From the NCBI GenBank assembly GCA_019095985.1, contig CM032659.1, forward strand, positions 1,792,119-1,856,118: a stretch of 64,000 nucleotides of DNA, given 5' to 3'. This stretch comes from Streblospio benedicti (taxonomy: Eukaryota > Annelida > Polychaeta > Spionida > Spionidae). Of this stretch, positions 35,239 through 47,917 are shown piece after piece (position 1 is the stretch's first letter; each line of letters starts with the position of its first letter). Under the pieces are notes generated by a model. That model made no database searches and was not told the DNA's origin. It worked only from the letters and a program-made list of their open reading frames with translations. The position numbers and the translations under genes are program-made.

Positions 35239-36039
35239 TTAGCTGCCTGCAGATGGTAAGGGCTTAAACCCTGACTCTGTGGTTGCTGTAACCTGTGCTT
35301 TGTTTAGTCCTGTAAACAGAGATTATAATTCTTGAGAAAATTCATAGAGAAACATGAATAGAACTAACAATATCCATTCAGCCACTATGCAGACTAGATT
35401 TTAACTTGTGAATTTTATTTGCTTGGGATTATTCCCACTTCACGGAGTGGAAAGGACATACATACATAGATTCCATAAATAAATGTAAATGAGGTGGTTT
35501 ATAGTCTTGATCCAAGTCTGGCTCTCATGCCTTTACAATTTACACCAGGTCATTGGCATACTTATTGATCTTCAATTGATCATTTCTCCTATGCTTGTAT
35601 CAGCAGCAGCTTACATTCAGCGAACATTGCTAATCACACACTCACTCTTTCAACCCAATGACCTGTACCTAATAAACGTGTAGATGAGTTTGCTCAACAC
35701 CCACCACGACCTTCTGATCACGCCGCTAACTACCTCTCCATTCGGCCACAGAAGCACATAACACGAAAATGCTAATAAAGTGCAAGTGCAAGCTTATATC
35801 GTAGTTATATCACTTTACATTGGTATTTCATTGCACGAATTATACATATCTATGAGTATAGTTTTATTTTACAATATTTTTGTGTCGTTTTGATTTCAAC
35901 ATTTTATGAGGTTATGTATTTAATTGGACTGTGATGAAATTATTCAGCTGCTGAAGCAAAAGCCTTGTGTTAACTTCGTTTCTAACTATGTATATATGTA
36001 TGTGTCCGTACAATCTAGAGCATTTACCAATGAACCAAT
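35239..36039. other. Intergenic, nothing firm
   Basis: No gene or transposon ends seen. Confidence 0.4.
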
Positions 36040-38182
36040 TTAATTCAACCTTTACACAACTATGAGGTAAAGAGACGACACCAAAGTAATTCAATTTTGG
36101 GCACTTTGCCAATTGAAATATGCTTTCCACAAGGCCATACTGGTATTCAATCATGTAAAAAAAGATTTTTCAAGCAGCAGCAAAAGTCTACTTGGTGCTG
36201 TTTGCTGCTATATAGCATGACAAAGCCAATATATGATTAGACAATGGCGCAGAGATTATTTGTAGCTAATTACGTACGTTGTAATTGTGTACTTTTAATC
36301 AAACTTTCCATAATATTTTAGTAAACATCTTTATTGCGTCAACATTGTTCTAGTGACCTGTGCACTTTTGATCTGTTTTTTTCTAGTGATTTTATCTATC
36401 TATGCACCTAGGAATAAGGCACTCTATAAGTCATGTTGTATCAATCATCAAGCAGATTTATGTCCCTATTTTACCCTTGTCAACATTGTTCTAGTGACGC
36501 TGTGCACGTTTGATCTGTTTTTTTTTCAGTGATGTTATGTATCTATGCATATATAAGTGGCTATTTTACCCTTGGTGGTTTTCTGCCTAGGTGCAGAGAC
36601 ACAAACACAGAGCATTGGCTGAGAAGCTACACACATGTCAGTGTGTCAGCTGCTGTTAGGAAGAAAGTCAGCATCAGAAAGGACAACGCGCCGCTCATAT
36701 GATGCTTATGGTAGATTGTAGTTTTAGTAATACATGTATACCAGTGACCATTAGCGACAACAGTGATAATATACGGCAGTAAAATGGGCTGACAGTTAGA
36801 AATGTGCAATGTAAGGATTTGGCGACACAGTCTTTTACAAATTTTTATTATTCATGTACCCGGTAGAAAGTATATACATTATTATATGCCAATAATAATT
36901 TTCTTGATGTAAAAGTTTTTAGATGTTACATAATCATGGAAAATTTTGACGTGACTATATTGATTGATCCTTATGCAAATTATACATCAGTCTTTCTTGG
37001 CCTTTGAAAATTTGTATTCTGTTTATTTTATCATATTCATACATCATATTCATTATTTTGTTGATTATTTCATATTTGCGCTAATAAATTGAAAATCAAC
37101 ATTTTGTAATAAACTTTGACGTCACCCCACATTGGCATACACCGTTGAATTTCTCAGGTAAGTCCCCCCCACCCCTTTCTGAAACCCTGGATCTGCCAGT
37201 GTAACATGTGTATAAATGTCCTACCTCAACCTTTGCCACACAAACTGCCAAAATGCTCACCTGGAAAACACAAACACACGAATCAGTACAAATTACATGC
37301 AAAAACAGGACATTTGCCATATCGAGATTTTGAGAGCAGCTTCTAACTGACTGCTCTCTCTACATGGTTTTCTCATAATCCTCAAGATGCCCTTATTCAT
37401 GATAATTGCACACTTCCTATTGCTGCAAAAGGAATATAAATAGGAACTATTCTGGCTTCATTTTGATTTCTGTAGCCTGAACATGTATCATTGTCTACTA
37501 AAACTTTTATCCAGAGCTGTCATCACCACATTCTAAACATTATTCGTAGTCTTTCAAACCAACATCTTCATAAAACTCACATTTAACGTTCTAATATGCA
37601 TGTTACGTGTACAGAATCGCAGCTTTCTTGCTCCAATTTTAGAATGTGTCATGCAAAACAATTTTTTTCATAAACAGCAAAGTTTATCAACTTATTTGAC
37701 ATCAAATGGTGAAAGTAAAACTAATTGAAGCAAAAATATCATACAAATCCACCCAATTACACACGCCATTTTGTTGATATTACTCAGACTTTTGCTCTGA
37801 TTATTTTGGTAAGAATTCCTGCAGTCCCCATTTCAAATGTGTATGGAGAAGAATTTTATCAGAAAGGAGAGTATTTGCTGAAACTTCAAACAGGACTGTG
37901 AAGTGTGGATGATTAGTTAAGCTCTCATCACGTTAGGACCACAGATGACTAATTCTCCATACAACACATTGAGCAAACATTTTTTTCACACACCACACCA
38001 TTAACAAAATTTGACAAATAAGCATCTTGTCTCCTTTACTATAAGTTGTTTATCTCAGTTTTAGTCAAATGTTGCTGTGATCAATAAAACTGTGTAGTTA
38101 CAAATTTTAAAACTTTCTACTTGCCTGTCATATTAAATGACTCGAAAATGAGTCTATTTTTTTTTCACACGTTAGTTTGATT
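36040..38182. repeat. Duplicated block B, copy 2
   Basis: Collinear with 2040-4420. It continues past the insertion point of the Mutator-type segment, so 38183-38687 preserves the ancestral sequence lost from the left copy. Confidence 0.8.
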
Positions 38183-38641
38183 GATTTATTGTGCATAAAG
38201 ATGTAACAATATGACTCCTAAATATTAAAAAACAAATTGTGTGCCATTTTATACATTTATATAAATTTTCAGTTTGAAATATGCACTGTAATAATTCTCA
38301 TAGAACTATCTCATGAAATTGTCAAACCAGGAAACATCAATGATATTTTTCTTCCTCAAAATTCTTTTCCTTTAAAAAGTACAAGATAACTATAGTAACA
38401 TGTTATTGAAGTCCTATTCTTTTTGGACTAAAAAAGTCAATATGTTCACTTTTATTCCACACAATGTGTTAGATATGTACTTGAAGAGTGCATTGTGTAT
38501 TAGTTTGGCTGCATGGGGCATTATGGGGTCTTTGTTATGTTTCTCAATATGTATTTTTAGTATGAATGTTAGTATGCAGCTTCAGTTTCAAACAGCCAGA
38601 CAAAGAGTTCTTTGTCTATGGCATAGTCAGGTGACCTCCCT

Positions 38642-38777
38642 TATAAAGTCAGAGGACAAACACTTCTTCAGTCTAGTTTAGGCAGCTGAAGTGCATGTAT
38701 CAAAGTCAGTATAGAACAAATAAGAGTCAAAGAAGGAATAATTTTGTCAGTTTTCCACCAAAGCTGCAACACAATTT
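38642..38777 (+). promoter_or_regulatory. Upstream promoter and leader cassette (F-box gene 3, distal)
   Basis: TATAAA at 38642, initiator A at 38670 (28 bp), leader to the donor GTAAGTG at 38778. It lies 1.6 kb upstream of the proximal cassette of gene 3 and could be an alternative promoter splicing to the acceptor at 41042. Confidence 0.55.
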
Positions 38778-39369
38778 GTAAGTGTTTTGAACATTATATT
38801 TTGTACTATTGGTATAGATATCTTAAATTACTCTTTGAATCATGAATGATGGAACCCAGGATGAACCGGACATTCATTTATCAAATTATTTTTTGTTATT
38901 GATGTAAGCATTCTTGCGTGGGAATACCAAGCAGCTTATTTATTCAATTTGATTGGATTGGAATTAGTAAATATTTTTCATTCTGTATATTGGTTGTAAT
39001 TAAGTCTTGAGCAGCAAAATCTTAGGTTTTGATGCCATTTGCTGATATGAGATATCATTAGTGACATGTTATAGTAGGGTCATTAGGCTTCCCCTCATTG
39101 CTCTGTGATCTGTCTCAGAGATCATGACATTAAAAACTCAAACACCTTTCTGTAAAAAGACAACACAATGTAAATGTCATGCTCAAGTTATGAACAAGGA
39201 TGAGGGGGGGCACCAACTCTCGCGAGTTTATGATTCCATCCTCGTTCAGGATCAGAATATTTGACTTGTGACATTGCGCGGGAAGAACATTCTGAGGATG
39301 CCAACAGTTGTTTGGCGAAACTGTAAATGTATTTAAAAAATGTAGTGTTGTGAGCAAAGAAAGATGAAC

Positions 39370-39895
39370 TAATATGAGGTTTATATACATCGACTTCACG
39401 TCTTGTATGGTGGACAGTGGTGATACGCAGCAGTGAATGCCGGACACATACACTACTGGGTGTTGGTCTGGAGCGTCGGACCAATAGTCACTGCCTAATA
39501 TAATTGTAAAGTAATTTCATTGAGCTTGTATTTGAGTTCATGATATTGTAAGGATACTTATATATATTGTACTAGAATACAAATAATGTAAATGTAAAGT
39601 AATATAAATTGAAGAAAGATGATTGTTATTAAGATTGAAAACAAGCCTGTTGGCTTGAAACTGGTTTCAAGTAGAATAAAGTTTTTTAAACATTTTGATC
39701 AGCATTGCTGCTTGTCTACTCACTACAGAGAACTCGGTTGTACTGTTTAACCACTATCTGAAAACAAAGTATTGACGTGTTGTGTACCCATGAACGGCAA
39801 CTTTTATTGACTTTTGAATGAAATTTTCAGAAACAAATGTCAATTTTTATCAACCCTTTGAAATTTAAATTACTAAATGAGCCTTGTATGTTACA
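39370..39895. repeat. Duplicated block C, right copy
   Basis: Matches 9760-10020 and 10640-10870 without the intervening piece. It sits between the two promoter cassettes of gene 3. CGTCGGACCAATAGTCACTG at 39476 resembles the right end of the 57258 element. Confidence 0.65.
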
Positions 39896-40238
39896 ACACA
39901 CTGTGTGGGCGTAAACGAAACAAGGGTTGATTAATGCTGCAGAATATTGATGTAAATATTCCATCAAAAAATGCTTCAAGATAACAATAGTAACACGTTA
40001 TTGAAGTCCTATTCTTTTTGGTCTCAAAAAGTCAATATGGCCACTTTCATTCCACACACAATGTGTTAGATTTGTACTTGAAGACTGCATTGTGTATTAG
40101 CTTGCTTACATAGGGCATTATGGTTTCTTTGTTATGTTTCTCAATATGTATTTTTAGTATGTATGTTAGCATGCAGCTTCAGTTTCAAACAGCCAGACAA
40201 AGAGATCTTTGTCTATGGCATAGTCAGGTGACCTCCCT

Positions 40239-40363
40239 TATAAAGTCAGAGGACAAACACTTCTTCAGTCTAGTTTAGGCAGCTGAAGTGCATGTATCAA
40301 AGTCAGTATAGAACAAAGAAGGAATAATTTTGTCTGTTTTCCACCAAAGCTGCCACACAATTT
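40239..40363 (+). promoter_or_regulatory. Proximal promoter and leader exon of F-box gene 3
   Basis: TATAAA at 40239-40244, initiator A at 40267, leader 40267-40363, donor GTAGGTG at 40364 (a variant of GTAAGT). The acceptor TTTTTTAG at 41042 gives a 679-bp intron. The leader holds an 11-codon upstream frame starting at 40292. Confidence 0.65.
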
Positions 40364-41056
40364 GTAGGTGTTTTGTACATTGTATATTTTATACTGTTGA
40401 AATTGTTGTTATTTACGTAAGCGTTTCTGAGTGGCAATGACATGCAGTTTATTTACTCAATTTCATTAGATTTGAATTAGGTTTTGATGCCCCGTGCTGA
40501 GATACAGTAACATGTTACATATATTATAGCAGGCGTCATTAGCCTCTCCCCTCAATGCTTTGTTATTGCAATACTTTAAAGATAGCAAAATTAATGTAGA
40601 AGGAGTCATATTCCAAAAGCAATTGTTTTAGTTTATTATAGATCACCCTTTCGATCATCAATATTGTTTAGCAATATAAATTGCATCAAATCAATCAAGT
40701 TCAAATCATGTTGTACAGTGGACTTCAGCATTATGTAGATAAACTGTGACTAATTGACAGAAAAAACAATGTAAACGTCATGCTTAAGTTATTGGAACCA
40801 TCATCAATAAGCATTTGTTAATAACCAATTATTTGCTATCTAAATAGTTTTGTCCAGTTATAACTAAAACATACATGTTAGCTTGGAGATAGACATAGGT
40901 TTGGAGCCAATAACTTGAGCTCTGACAATAACCTGGCTACAGCGTCTACTGTGCTGGATGACCAGGCGTGGGTTGTCAAGCAAAAATAATCATACATTAC
41001 ATTGAATTCTTACTCCATTGCATTTCTTTTGGTGTTTTTTAGGATTCCCGTTGAGG

Positions 41057-42343
41057 ATGGAATCAGAACCTACCCACAAGTTGGATCATCAGGAGATGGC
41101 TTCAACTGAGACAGAAGGGGCGACACCAAAGAAACACATAAACGATTTGCCAAAGGAACTTCTGGCCAAAATCTTGGGTTACCTGCCTCGCTATGACCTT
41201 GTGAGAAACGCTAGTGCGGTCTGTTGGAGGTGGCATGAGGCTGCTTTTGACCAAGACAATTGGAGGACCATAGATGTTCATATTGATGACAAGATAACCA
41301 CGAAGGTTCTTTATCGATTGTTAAAAGGCAGCACGAAACATCTCTATGTTTCTTCACATGAGGAGAATAAGATGATGCTGGATGAAATGTTACCGACTGT
41401 GCTGGAAAAGTGCACCACTTTACAGACACTGACGCTGCACGTGCAGAAATCTCAACAGGATTCCTCTGACACTGAATTAGAGGTGAAAAGTGACGACCCA
41501 AAACCTTACTCCACAATAGGTGTAACATTAAAAGGACATTGTTATAGAAATCTGAGAAAACTAGTTTTCTATGCATTGGACTCATTGACAGATGAGACAC
41601 TTCACTCAATATTGAGATCATGCAACAGCATTGAAATTTTATTCATTCTGTTTTGCAATAAAATATCAGCAGCTTCAACTTTGGTTGCAACTGCCGAAAA
41701 TGCCAGGCAATTAACACAATTGGCGGTATGTTTTGCCCAAGATAAATGCTTATCCGATCATTCCATTCAGAAATTGGCAGACGGTTGTCCAAAGTTACGC
41801 TCGTTGATGATTGATGCAAACTGTAGTAATGTGAGAGATTTTAAGACCTTTGGGAAATTGAAGAACTTAACGTGCTTCGTGATATCCTGCTTTCCTATTG
41901 ATGCAGGTAAAGTGGCTACAGATGATGATGTCGTGATCCATTGGGTGACACAATGTAGGAATTTGAAATACATCTCCTTATTAAACACCAACTTAACAGA
42001 CAGATCACTGGAGGCGATAGCTTTGAGTAATTTGGTAAACGTTCGTATTTCACTATCAAGTGGGATCACCGACCGCGGACTGGAACATCTGACCAGAAGC
42101 AGAACTCTTCGCCAGATAGTTCTGTCAGTTGATGATTCTAGATCTCAGGAGTTCATTCCAGTCACTGCCCATGGAATAGTTCAATTGGCGAAAAAATCTA
42201 AAAAACTAGAACAGTTGCTTGTAAACGCCTGTTCCAGTAGCCCTCTTGGCAGACAGATGGAAGAAATGAGCGCCACGTGGAAAGGCGTCTCTTCTATACA
42301 GGTCGGAGAATTCTCTACAGATGTAGTTCTTAAACTTTTTTGA
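41057..42343 (+). CDS. F-box/LRR protein, paralog 3 (intact)
   Basis: 428 residues from the ATG at 41057, 14 nt after the splice acceptor. An in-frame extension upstream covers only the intron end and is not coding. The F-box is at about residues 24-68 (LPKELLAKILGYLPRYDLVR, VCWRW, DNWRTID). FBXL-like LRRs follow (LRKLVFYALDSLTDETLHSI, LKYISLLNTNLTDRSLEAI), ending DVVLKLF. Relative to paralog 4 it lacks nine bases that encode KRP of the KRPKLDHED motif, reading THKLDHQEM. AATAAA lies 16 bp after the stop (42359). Probably an SCF substrate receptor; substrate unknown. Paralogs 3 and 4 form one subgroup, 1 and 2 another. Confidence 0.88.
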   Translation: MESEPTHKLDHQEMASTETEGATPKKHINDLPKELLAKILGYLPRYDLVRNASAVCWRWHEAAFDQDNWRTIDVHIDDKITTKVLYRLLKGSTKHLYVSSHEENKMMLDEMLPTVLEKCTTLQTLTLHVQKSQQDSSDTELEVKSDDPKPYSTIGVTLKGHCYRNLRKLVFYALDSLTDETLHSILRSCNSIEILFILFCNKISAASTLVATAENARQLTQLAVCFAQDKCLSDHSIQKLADGCPKLRSLMIDANCSNVRDFKTFGKLKNLTCFVISCFPIDAGKVATDDDVVIHWVTQCRNLKYISLLNTNLTDRSLEAIALSNLVNVRISLSSGITDRGLEHLTRSRTLRQIVLSVDDSRSQEFIPVTAHGIVQLAKKSKKLEQLLVNACSSSPLGRQMEEMSATWKGVSSIQVGEFSTDVVLKLF

Positions 42344-42358
42344 AAGGGAATTGTACTT

Positions 42359-42364
42359 AATAAA
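42359..42364 (+). terminator. Polyadenylation signal of F-box gene 3
   Basis: AATAAA very close to the stop codon, with a second AATAAA about 17 bp on. The same layout follows gene 4. Confidence 0.5.
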
Positions 42365-43395
42365 ATTGAAATTGAAATAAAATATACTAAATGAAATTGA
42401 CAATTTCCTGGTGTGACGATTCATTTTCTTCTCCTGCGTTGCATATGAATGGTGAAGTAGAGGACTTATAGACACGCGCTTGGTAGACCTGGGCCCTGTA
42501 GCATATAGATTACACGATAACAATGGTATTTTTACCACCATTGTCAACGTCACGATGTATGATAATGTTTGTTCTAACCCGTTGCATAAAGCAAATCGCC
42601 AGTACCCATCGCCTCCGTTGATCGAACTGAATGATAGCACCTTAACCTCTGCACCAACGCTTCTTCTCATGATTTGCCAGGTCCTTTTGTACGATGTGTA
42701 ATACAGTTTGTGGGCACCATTTAGTGGATGGAGAATGCAAGTGAGAATGCTTGCAGAACGTTCAAATTCAATGTCACGATATTTTAATCTTTATTTAGAT
42801 AATTGGCAAATGTATGCATAGTTTGTTGTTTAACAATGATATACGCGTATATAGATTTAAAATCTGAATCACATTGAACTAACATATAGGTGAACATTTT
42901 CTGACGGTGCTTTGATTTATATAATATGTCGTTTATAGCCACAAGAAGACCTTAGATTGTCAAATCTTATATTTCATGTCATAAGTGATATTAAAGGTCC
43001 ATTGTCCTGATTTAGAGGTAGAAAATGTTTATTCCAAATAGTACATGATTCATCGTCAAAATGTGATCTCTGTCGTTTTTTCATAAAACTATTTATGCAC
43101 CACGACGGAATGTACTGTAATCGTGCGGATTCCTACAATAACAACGGGACGATAGTTTTATGCAACAGGGCCCTGAATATGTCATCTCCATTGTCAGCAT
43201 ATTGTATGCTGGAACTTGCTAATGTTACTACTCCTACGACACACTACATTGTATATACCATATTCCATAGAATATTCATATTTGTCTTGGTGACATTTTG
43301 GTAATACTGTTCATGTTTGTTTCATGTAACTGATGTTATTAATGCACAATTGATTTGGTATTAGCCCTATTTCATATGTCAATTTGCAAATTTGT

Positions 43396-44455
43396 AGTGG
43401 TAAAACAGTTTAATAATAATTAAGATGAGATGCAATAGAGTAAAATTTTGAAACAAAACAGTTTGACAAAAGAAGCAATTTTGAAACAATAGTGTGCAAT
43501 GTAGAGTTGATCAAGCAGGGAAATTACTTAATCTTCAGAGATCATGCACCAAATTAGTTCCAAATGTGACAAATCCTTGAATCTTCAGTGAACAAGTGGA
43601 CACTTATGTCTACTATATAGGCAATGTTCATTTCTCAAGAGGTCTAATTGCTAATCCATTTCTGCATCATTTCCTCTATATTTGACATTTGGGTGAAGAA
43701 AAAGGTTTGTCTAAATTCTAAAACTGCTATGAAAGGTTTGTTGACAGTTTTCTTCTGAAGCCCTTACATGTACATGTATGGAGATTTAATTCATCAGCTT
43801 AGGGTGATATAGTTGGTTTCATTTACACAAGATCTGATCAAAGTATCATTTTGCATATGAACAACAATAATCTAAATCTGTAATATTTTTTCATTTGAAA
43901 GTGCAAAGTAATATTTGAATCAGAATAAAAGATAAAATATGGAAATTCAACATTGAGCAGTCACTCTTGGTGTTACTTCCTAGCTACTTTTTAATCATTT
44001 TGATAGCCTTCTCGCCCGCAACTTGCTTTTCCCAACTCATCTACGTAGCTAACTTTTAAATGTCTACAGTTTTTGGATCAACTTTCTCAACAGCAATTGC
44101 ACACAGACAAGACACTGCATTGGGATCATAGGAATATCATGATTAAATAGTGTGAACAACGCACAAATGTGTGATATAATCTTTAAAATTGACATTTTGT
44201 AACTTTTAATACTTTATTATCTACTTGCAAAGGAAAATTTTACACTGAAATGATATACATTGTACATATTATACCAGGAATGAAGAAGTTCCTTCATATA
44301 TTTTTTGAATGTCAGTGACATCTTCTTTGTACTGCGAACAGGTCTCTCAATTTGATTATCAATATACAATTGAGCCGAAAATTTTCTTTTTACATTTATC
44401 TCGTAAACATTTAATATGTTACCAACAGTTTTTAGCATCCATAATGTAATTATTA
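43396..44455. other. Intergenic, nothing firm
   Basis: AT-rich. No gene or element ends seen. Confidence 0.4.
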
Positions 44456-45172
44456 GCATGTTATTTGATGAATAACTGCACAAATTTATAGTGTATAGTT
44501 CCGACAATAACAACAGTGCCTCCTTGGGCTGTGTAGATCTAACACCAGGACCTCAATAGGTTGGCAGCTGATTTACCTATAGAGTGGGATGGAATTAAAC
44601 CAAAAGTCTCCTACAGCTGCTGGGGAGAACCTCAAATAGCGGGCGAGGAGAGAAATCGTTGATTCATTGGACTCATTGAGACAAACTCAGAGACGAGCTC
44701 AAATGGTGCAAGTAAAAATCAAACATAAATTTCCAGTTCTTGGTACACAATATTTATTACTAGCTTGAAATAGCCAATATTTCGGCTTATAATGATCAGT
44801 GAGGTGGTCAGATTTCACAGGCGCGTGAATGGGTTTGTCTTCTACCCACATCACTAATACAGTGAACTGATTCTTTATGTTCACATTTGAGAATATCATG
44901 CATTAGAAAAGGTTGAGAAAAATAAACAGCAATAAATACATAATGAAAATAAAAAATGAAATGGTTCATTTACCTTATCCACATTCAGACGATATCATTT
45001 TAAACTCCTTACCTGGAAATAGAAAATATATGATGAGCAAATTGTACTGTTGCTGTGTATAATCTTCAGAGAACATGAAACATGCCATATACATCCGTCC
45101 AAGGGCCCACCCAATGCAAACTCTCACCCCAAATTTGGACATTTCAGGTAACAGACCGTTGATATTGCCATG
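44456..45172. repeat. Duplicated block D, right copy
   Basis: Matches 21553-22292 and ends at GATATTGCCATGT, with ordinary unique sequence after it instead of the minisatellite. The 66-codon - strand frame (44899-44699) is kept. Confidence 0.8.
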
Positions 45173-46200
45173 TGTATGTTTATATATTGCAAATTTCAGA
45201 AAACTGTAAAAAAATACTGTAGATCATTGCATATAGGTCGAACATTTAATGCCTACATATCCACTTCAAAGAGGTTATAGCTGTGAGAACACTTTTGCCT
45301 GCTGTCAAATATACAACTTTTTTCTTAGAAGCCGAGACACCCTTCCATATTGCTTTATATTAACATGTCTCATACTGAATTTGAACAAGCTTCATTGATA
45401 ATACCCAAGCCCCGATTGGGTTGGTTAAGACTATACGCATGAGGTCTGTAGGCTATGAACTCAACTAAGAATTCAACACGAAATTCAGCCAAATGCACCT
45501 GGATGACCCCAGTTTTGCTTAAGGTTTTGAACGAATGACGTACATCACGTTCAGATAACTATGTCACACGTACGTTGATAAACGTGGTCACTGCACCTAC
45601 TGTACTCAATTGTGGATAACATAACACTTTCATATCAGTTGCACGTGAAAATTTAACATTGGGGGATTAGACACTTCTGGAAAGGATTTTCTACGTCTGC
45701 CGCGAAATAATCCCCGTTTTGGGAGTTGCAAAAATGGAAATTTTCACTTTGAAACCCTCTCACATAAACAGTATTAGTCTAATCATGTTCATATTAGACA
45801 TCTTGCATAAGGGATTAAAAAAGTTGTACACTTTTGCACTTTTGGTGTTCAACCAACCAGTGGCCAAGAAAAGTACCAACATATTCATGAAGTGTGTCTA
45901 ATTGAGTTATAATAAGGGTCAACATTAAAATGAGGTTCCTCCAACTCCTTATTACGCATGTTGTTAAACAGTGGCATGTGTTGTTCAGAGTATGGCTGTA
46001 AATATGATATGCAAAAAATTACATTACTCATATTTGGACCCGTCAATAGAAATTCTGTCACCAGCTTTCCCACAAAATGCCACTGCGATTGAAACATTTT
46101 CCACATTCCCTACTGATATGGTCTCTGCTGGATTTGAATGATTGCTGACTGTACACTTCTATGGTGTATTCTCAGTCCTCTCCTGCTGGATTAAATCGCC
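45173..46200. other. Intergenic, nothing firm
   Basis: No gene seen. CTCATACTGAATTTGAACAA at 45370 recurs at 52699, so a short dispersed repeat is present at both. Confidence 0.4.
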
Positions 46201-46221
46201 ACTGCTAATAAAACATTTTCC

Positions 46222-46560
46222 ACACTTGAAGGGACAAACATTTTATGTGTGGAACCAAAATACTTTGAAGGAGGTGTGAAGGAGGCCATTCAGATCAGGA
46301 AGTTGAAGCCCTCACTGAATAGAGACGGCGGCAGATACCAGCTTCCTTCCATCTGGAACAACATGCTAACCCGAGAGGAGGGTTAGGGGGGGACACACCC
46401 CTGTGAGCCACCCCAGTGAAGACGAATGACGTCATCACTGAGAACAAAACAGAAGAGACTGTTGAGAGCGTAGTGAAAAACACTGCTTGTATTATACTGA
46501 CTAAAAACTATAATGATAACCTTTGTCTATCAAATCCAGGATAAATGAACTTCCACCAGA
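46222..46560 (+). mobile_element. Penelope-like retroelement relic (endonuclease C-terminus and 3' tail)
   Basis: From 46249 to the stop at 46384 the + strand reads VEPKYFEGGVKEAIQIRKLK then PSLNRDGGRYQLPSIW. The EAI.IR..KPSLNRDGG.Y.LP.IW pattern is the usual C-terminal end of GIY-YIG-type proteins of Penelope-like elements. No reverse transcriptase part is in the window, so it is a 5'-truncated relic. The tail (CCAGTGAAGACGAATGACGT, ATCCAGGATAAATGAA) is shared with 21395-21545. Confidence 0.6.
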
Positions 46561-46812
46561 ATATAACATCAAGTTCATATTTGTTTGCTTTTCTTCTTTC
46601 TAATCTGATGACATATTCTAGATTCATAGGTATAGTAAATATGCCAGGATATACAGTTCAATGTTATGTTAGTTATTGGGTCAGAATAGAGGAGTTTGCC
46701 CGAGGTGTTATCATTTGGACAGAATTTCAAGATTTCTGACTGTAATCTGCCGTTCATTTCACTATCAATCAAATCCTAAATTTATTTTAAACAGGCCCTA
46801 ATTATTCCTCAT

Positions 46813-46999
46813 TCAGAGGGTGTGGCCTGGCTGCCCAGTCTGGATCTCAACCGTCCCCTCCAAGCCTTTCGGTCATTTGGATCTACCAAACTAATGCCCA
46901 AACTTGCACGATCTTTCTGCAAGACTGCATCCCAAGTCTGTTTCGGTCGTCCCTTTCCTTTTCTTTCTTCTATCTCAAGTCTCAGTCTCCCTTAACGAA
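46813..46999 (-). mobile_element. LINE (non-LTR) ORF2 C-terminal remnant
   Basis: On the - strand the frame reads RLRLEIEERKGKGRPKQTWD, later GISLVDPNDRKAWRGRLRSR, then a stop at 46813. The GRPK.TW ... DR..WR pattern is the usual tail of many LINE reverse-transcriptase proteins. It is heavily 5'-truncated, as is common for LINE copies. AATAAA follows on the - strand near 46783. Confidence 0.6.
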
Positions 47000-47488
47000 G
47001 CACACTAGTCTGTTTTTATTTTTCAGGTGAGTCGGCGTTTTCCTGTTAGAAGATAAGTACAAATTTTTCTTCTTTGTGAATTTAGAAAGTGTAAAATAGT
47101 TGCTTTGCAGATATGAATTTTCATCTCCATAACAGTGCTGTTATTTGTAAACTAAAATGCCACTTAAATGAGATAGCAACAATATAATGACAAGTCGTGA
47201 AACATGCCATATAACAAAACAAGTATGACATGTGAGAGAAGATTAGACCTTAACCCTTTTGTGGCTAGTCCGTGCTGTTTCCTTACAGTAGTGTATGTCT
47301 ATTTAAAGATAATGCTCAGTCAAAATACTTTTTGTTCTGTCAAGTCCAGTATCAATGGATAATGCCTTTTCCATTGCAAGTGTAAGGAAAATAATATATA
47401 TATTTTCCACATCTACTATTTAATACACCTTTAAAAATACCATGCCTTCTTGTGACCTAAAACATAAGGTCACGTGATGTTGCATAAT
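47000..47488. other. Intergenic, nothing recognised
   Basis: No gene or element ends seen. Confidence 0.4.
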
Positions 47489-47607
47489 CGAATGATTTTC
47501 GCCAGACGTACCGTGAATTTCTGACGGCAGACGTCACAATTAACATGACAGAGATAGCAGGCTTCTTACGTGCACCGTGCGAGTTACGTCTGACGAAAAA
47601 TCATTCG
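47489..47607. mobile_element. Palindromic MITE-like hairpin, about 119 bp
   Basis: CGAATGATTTTCGCCAGACG and, from the other end, CGAATGATTTTTCGTCAGAC are inverted repeats that nearly meet. No clear target duplication. Confidence 0.5.
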
Positions 47608-47917
47608 GTTTACATTTCGCTGCTTCACATGTGTATACTTGTGTGTACACTGGCCTCTTATTGCGTAGTATTTAAATTGCTCTACATACTTTAATATGTT
47701 GTTTAAATGAAAGACACTTTCAGAATGCATAGTCCACATCACATTGCTTCTACACAAGCATATTTGTTCGGCCACTGAGCATAACCTTTAACCCCTCACT
47801 GCCGTCAGTCATTGATGTCTACTGTAGTAAACTAGACCAAAGCGCACATTTACCCAGATAGATGTAATTTAGAGGTCTTAAAGACTTGTGAATGTGAAAC
47901 ACAGCCTTATCATACAT

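Larger units (their letters stand above)
40600..43395. repeat. Duplicated block F, left copy (F-box gene 3 and flanks)
   Basis: Nearly identical to 58285-61035, covering intron, coding exon and about 1 kb downstream. The downstream frames at 42480 and 43095 are not kept open in the other copy, so I do not call them genes. Confidence 0.85.

Noticed and set aside
41018-41056. N-terminal extension of F-box paralog 3 (and the same at 58694)
   Set aside because: It begins at a TTG and translates the end of the intron, including the TTTTTTAG acceptor. The ATG just after it matches paralog 1.
42480-43304. Small frames downstream of F-box gene 3
   Set aside because: The near-identical copy after gene 4 does not keep them open, so they are unlikely to be coding.
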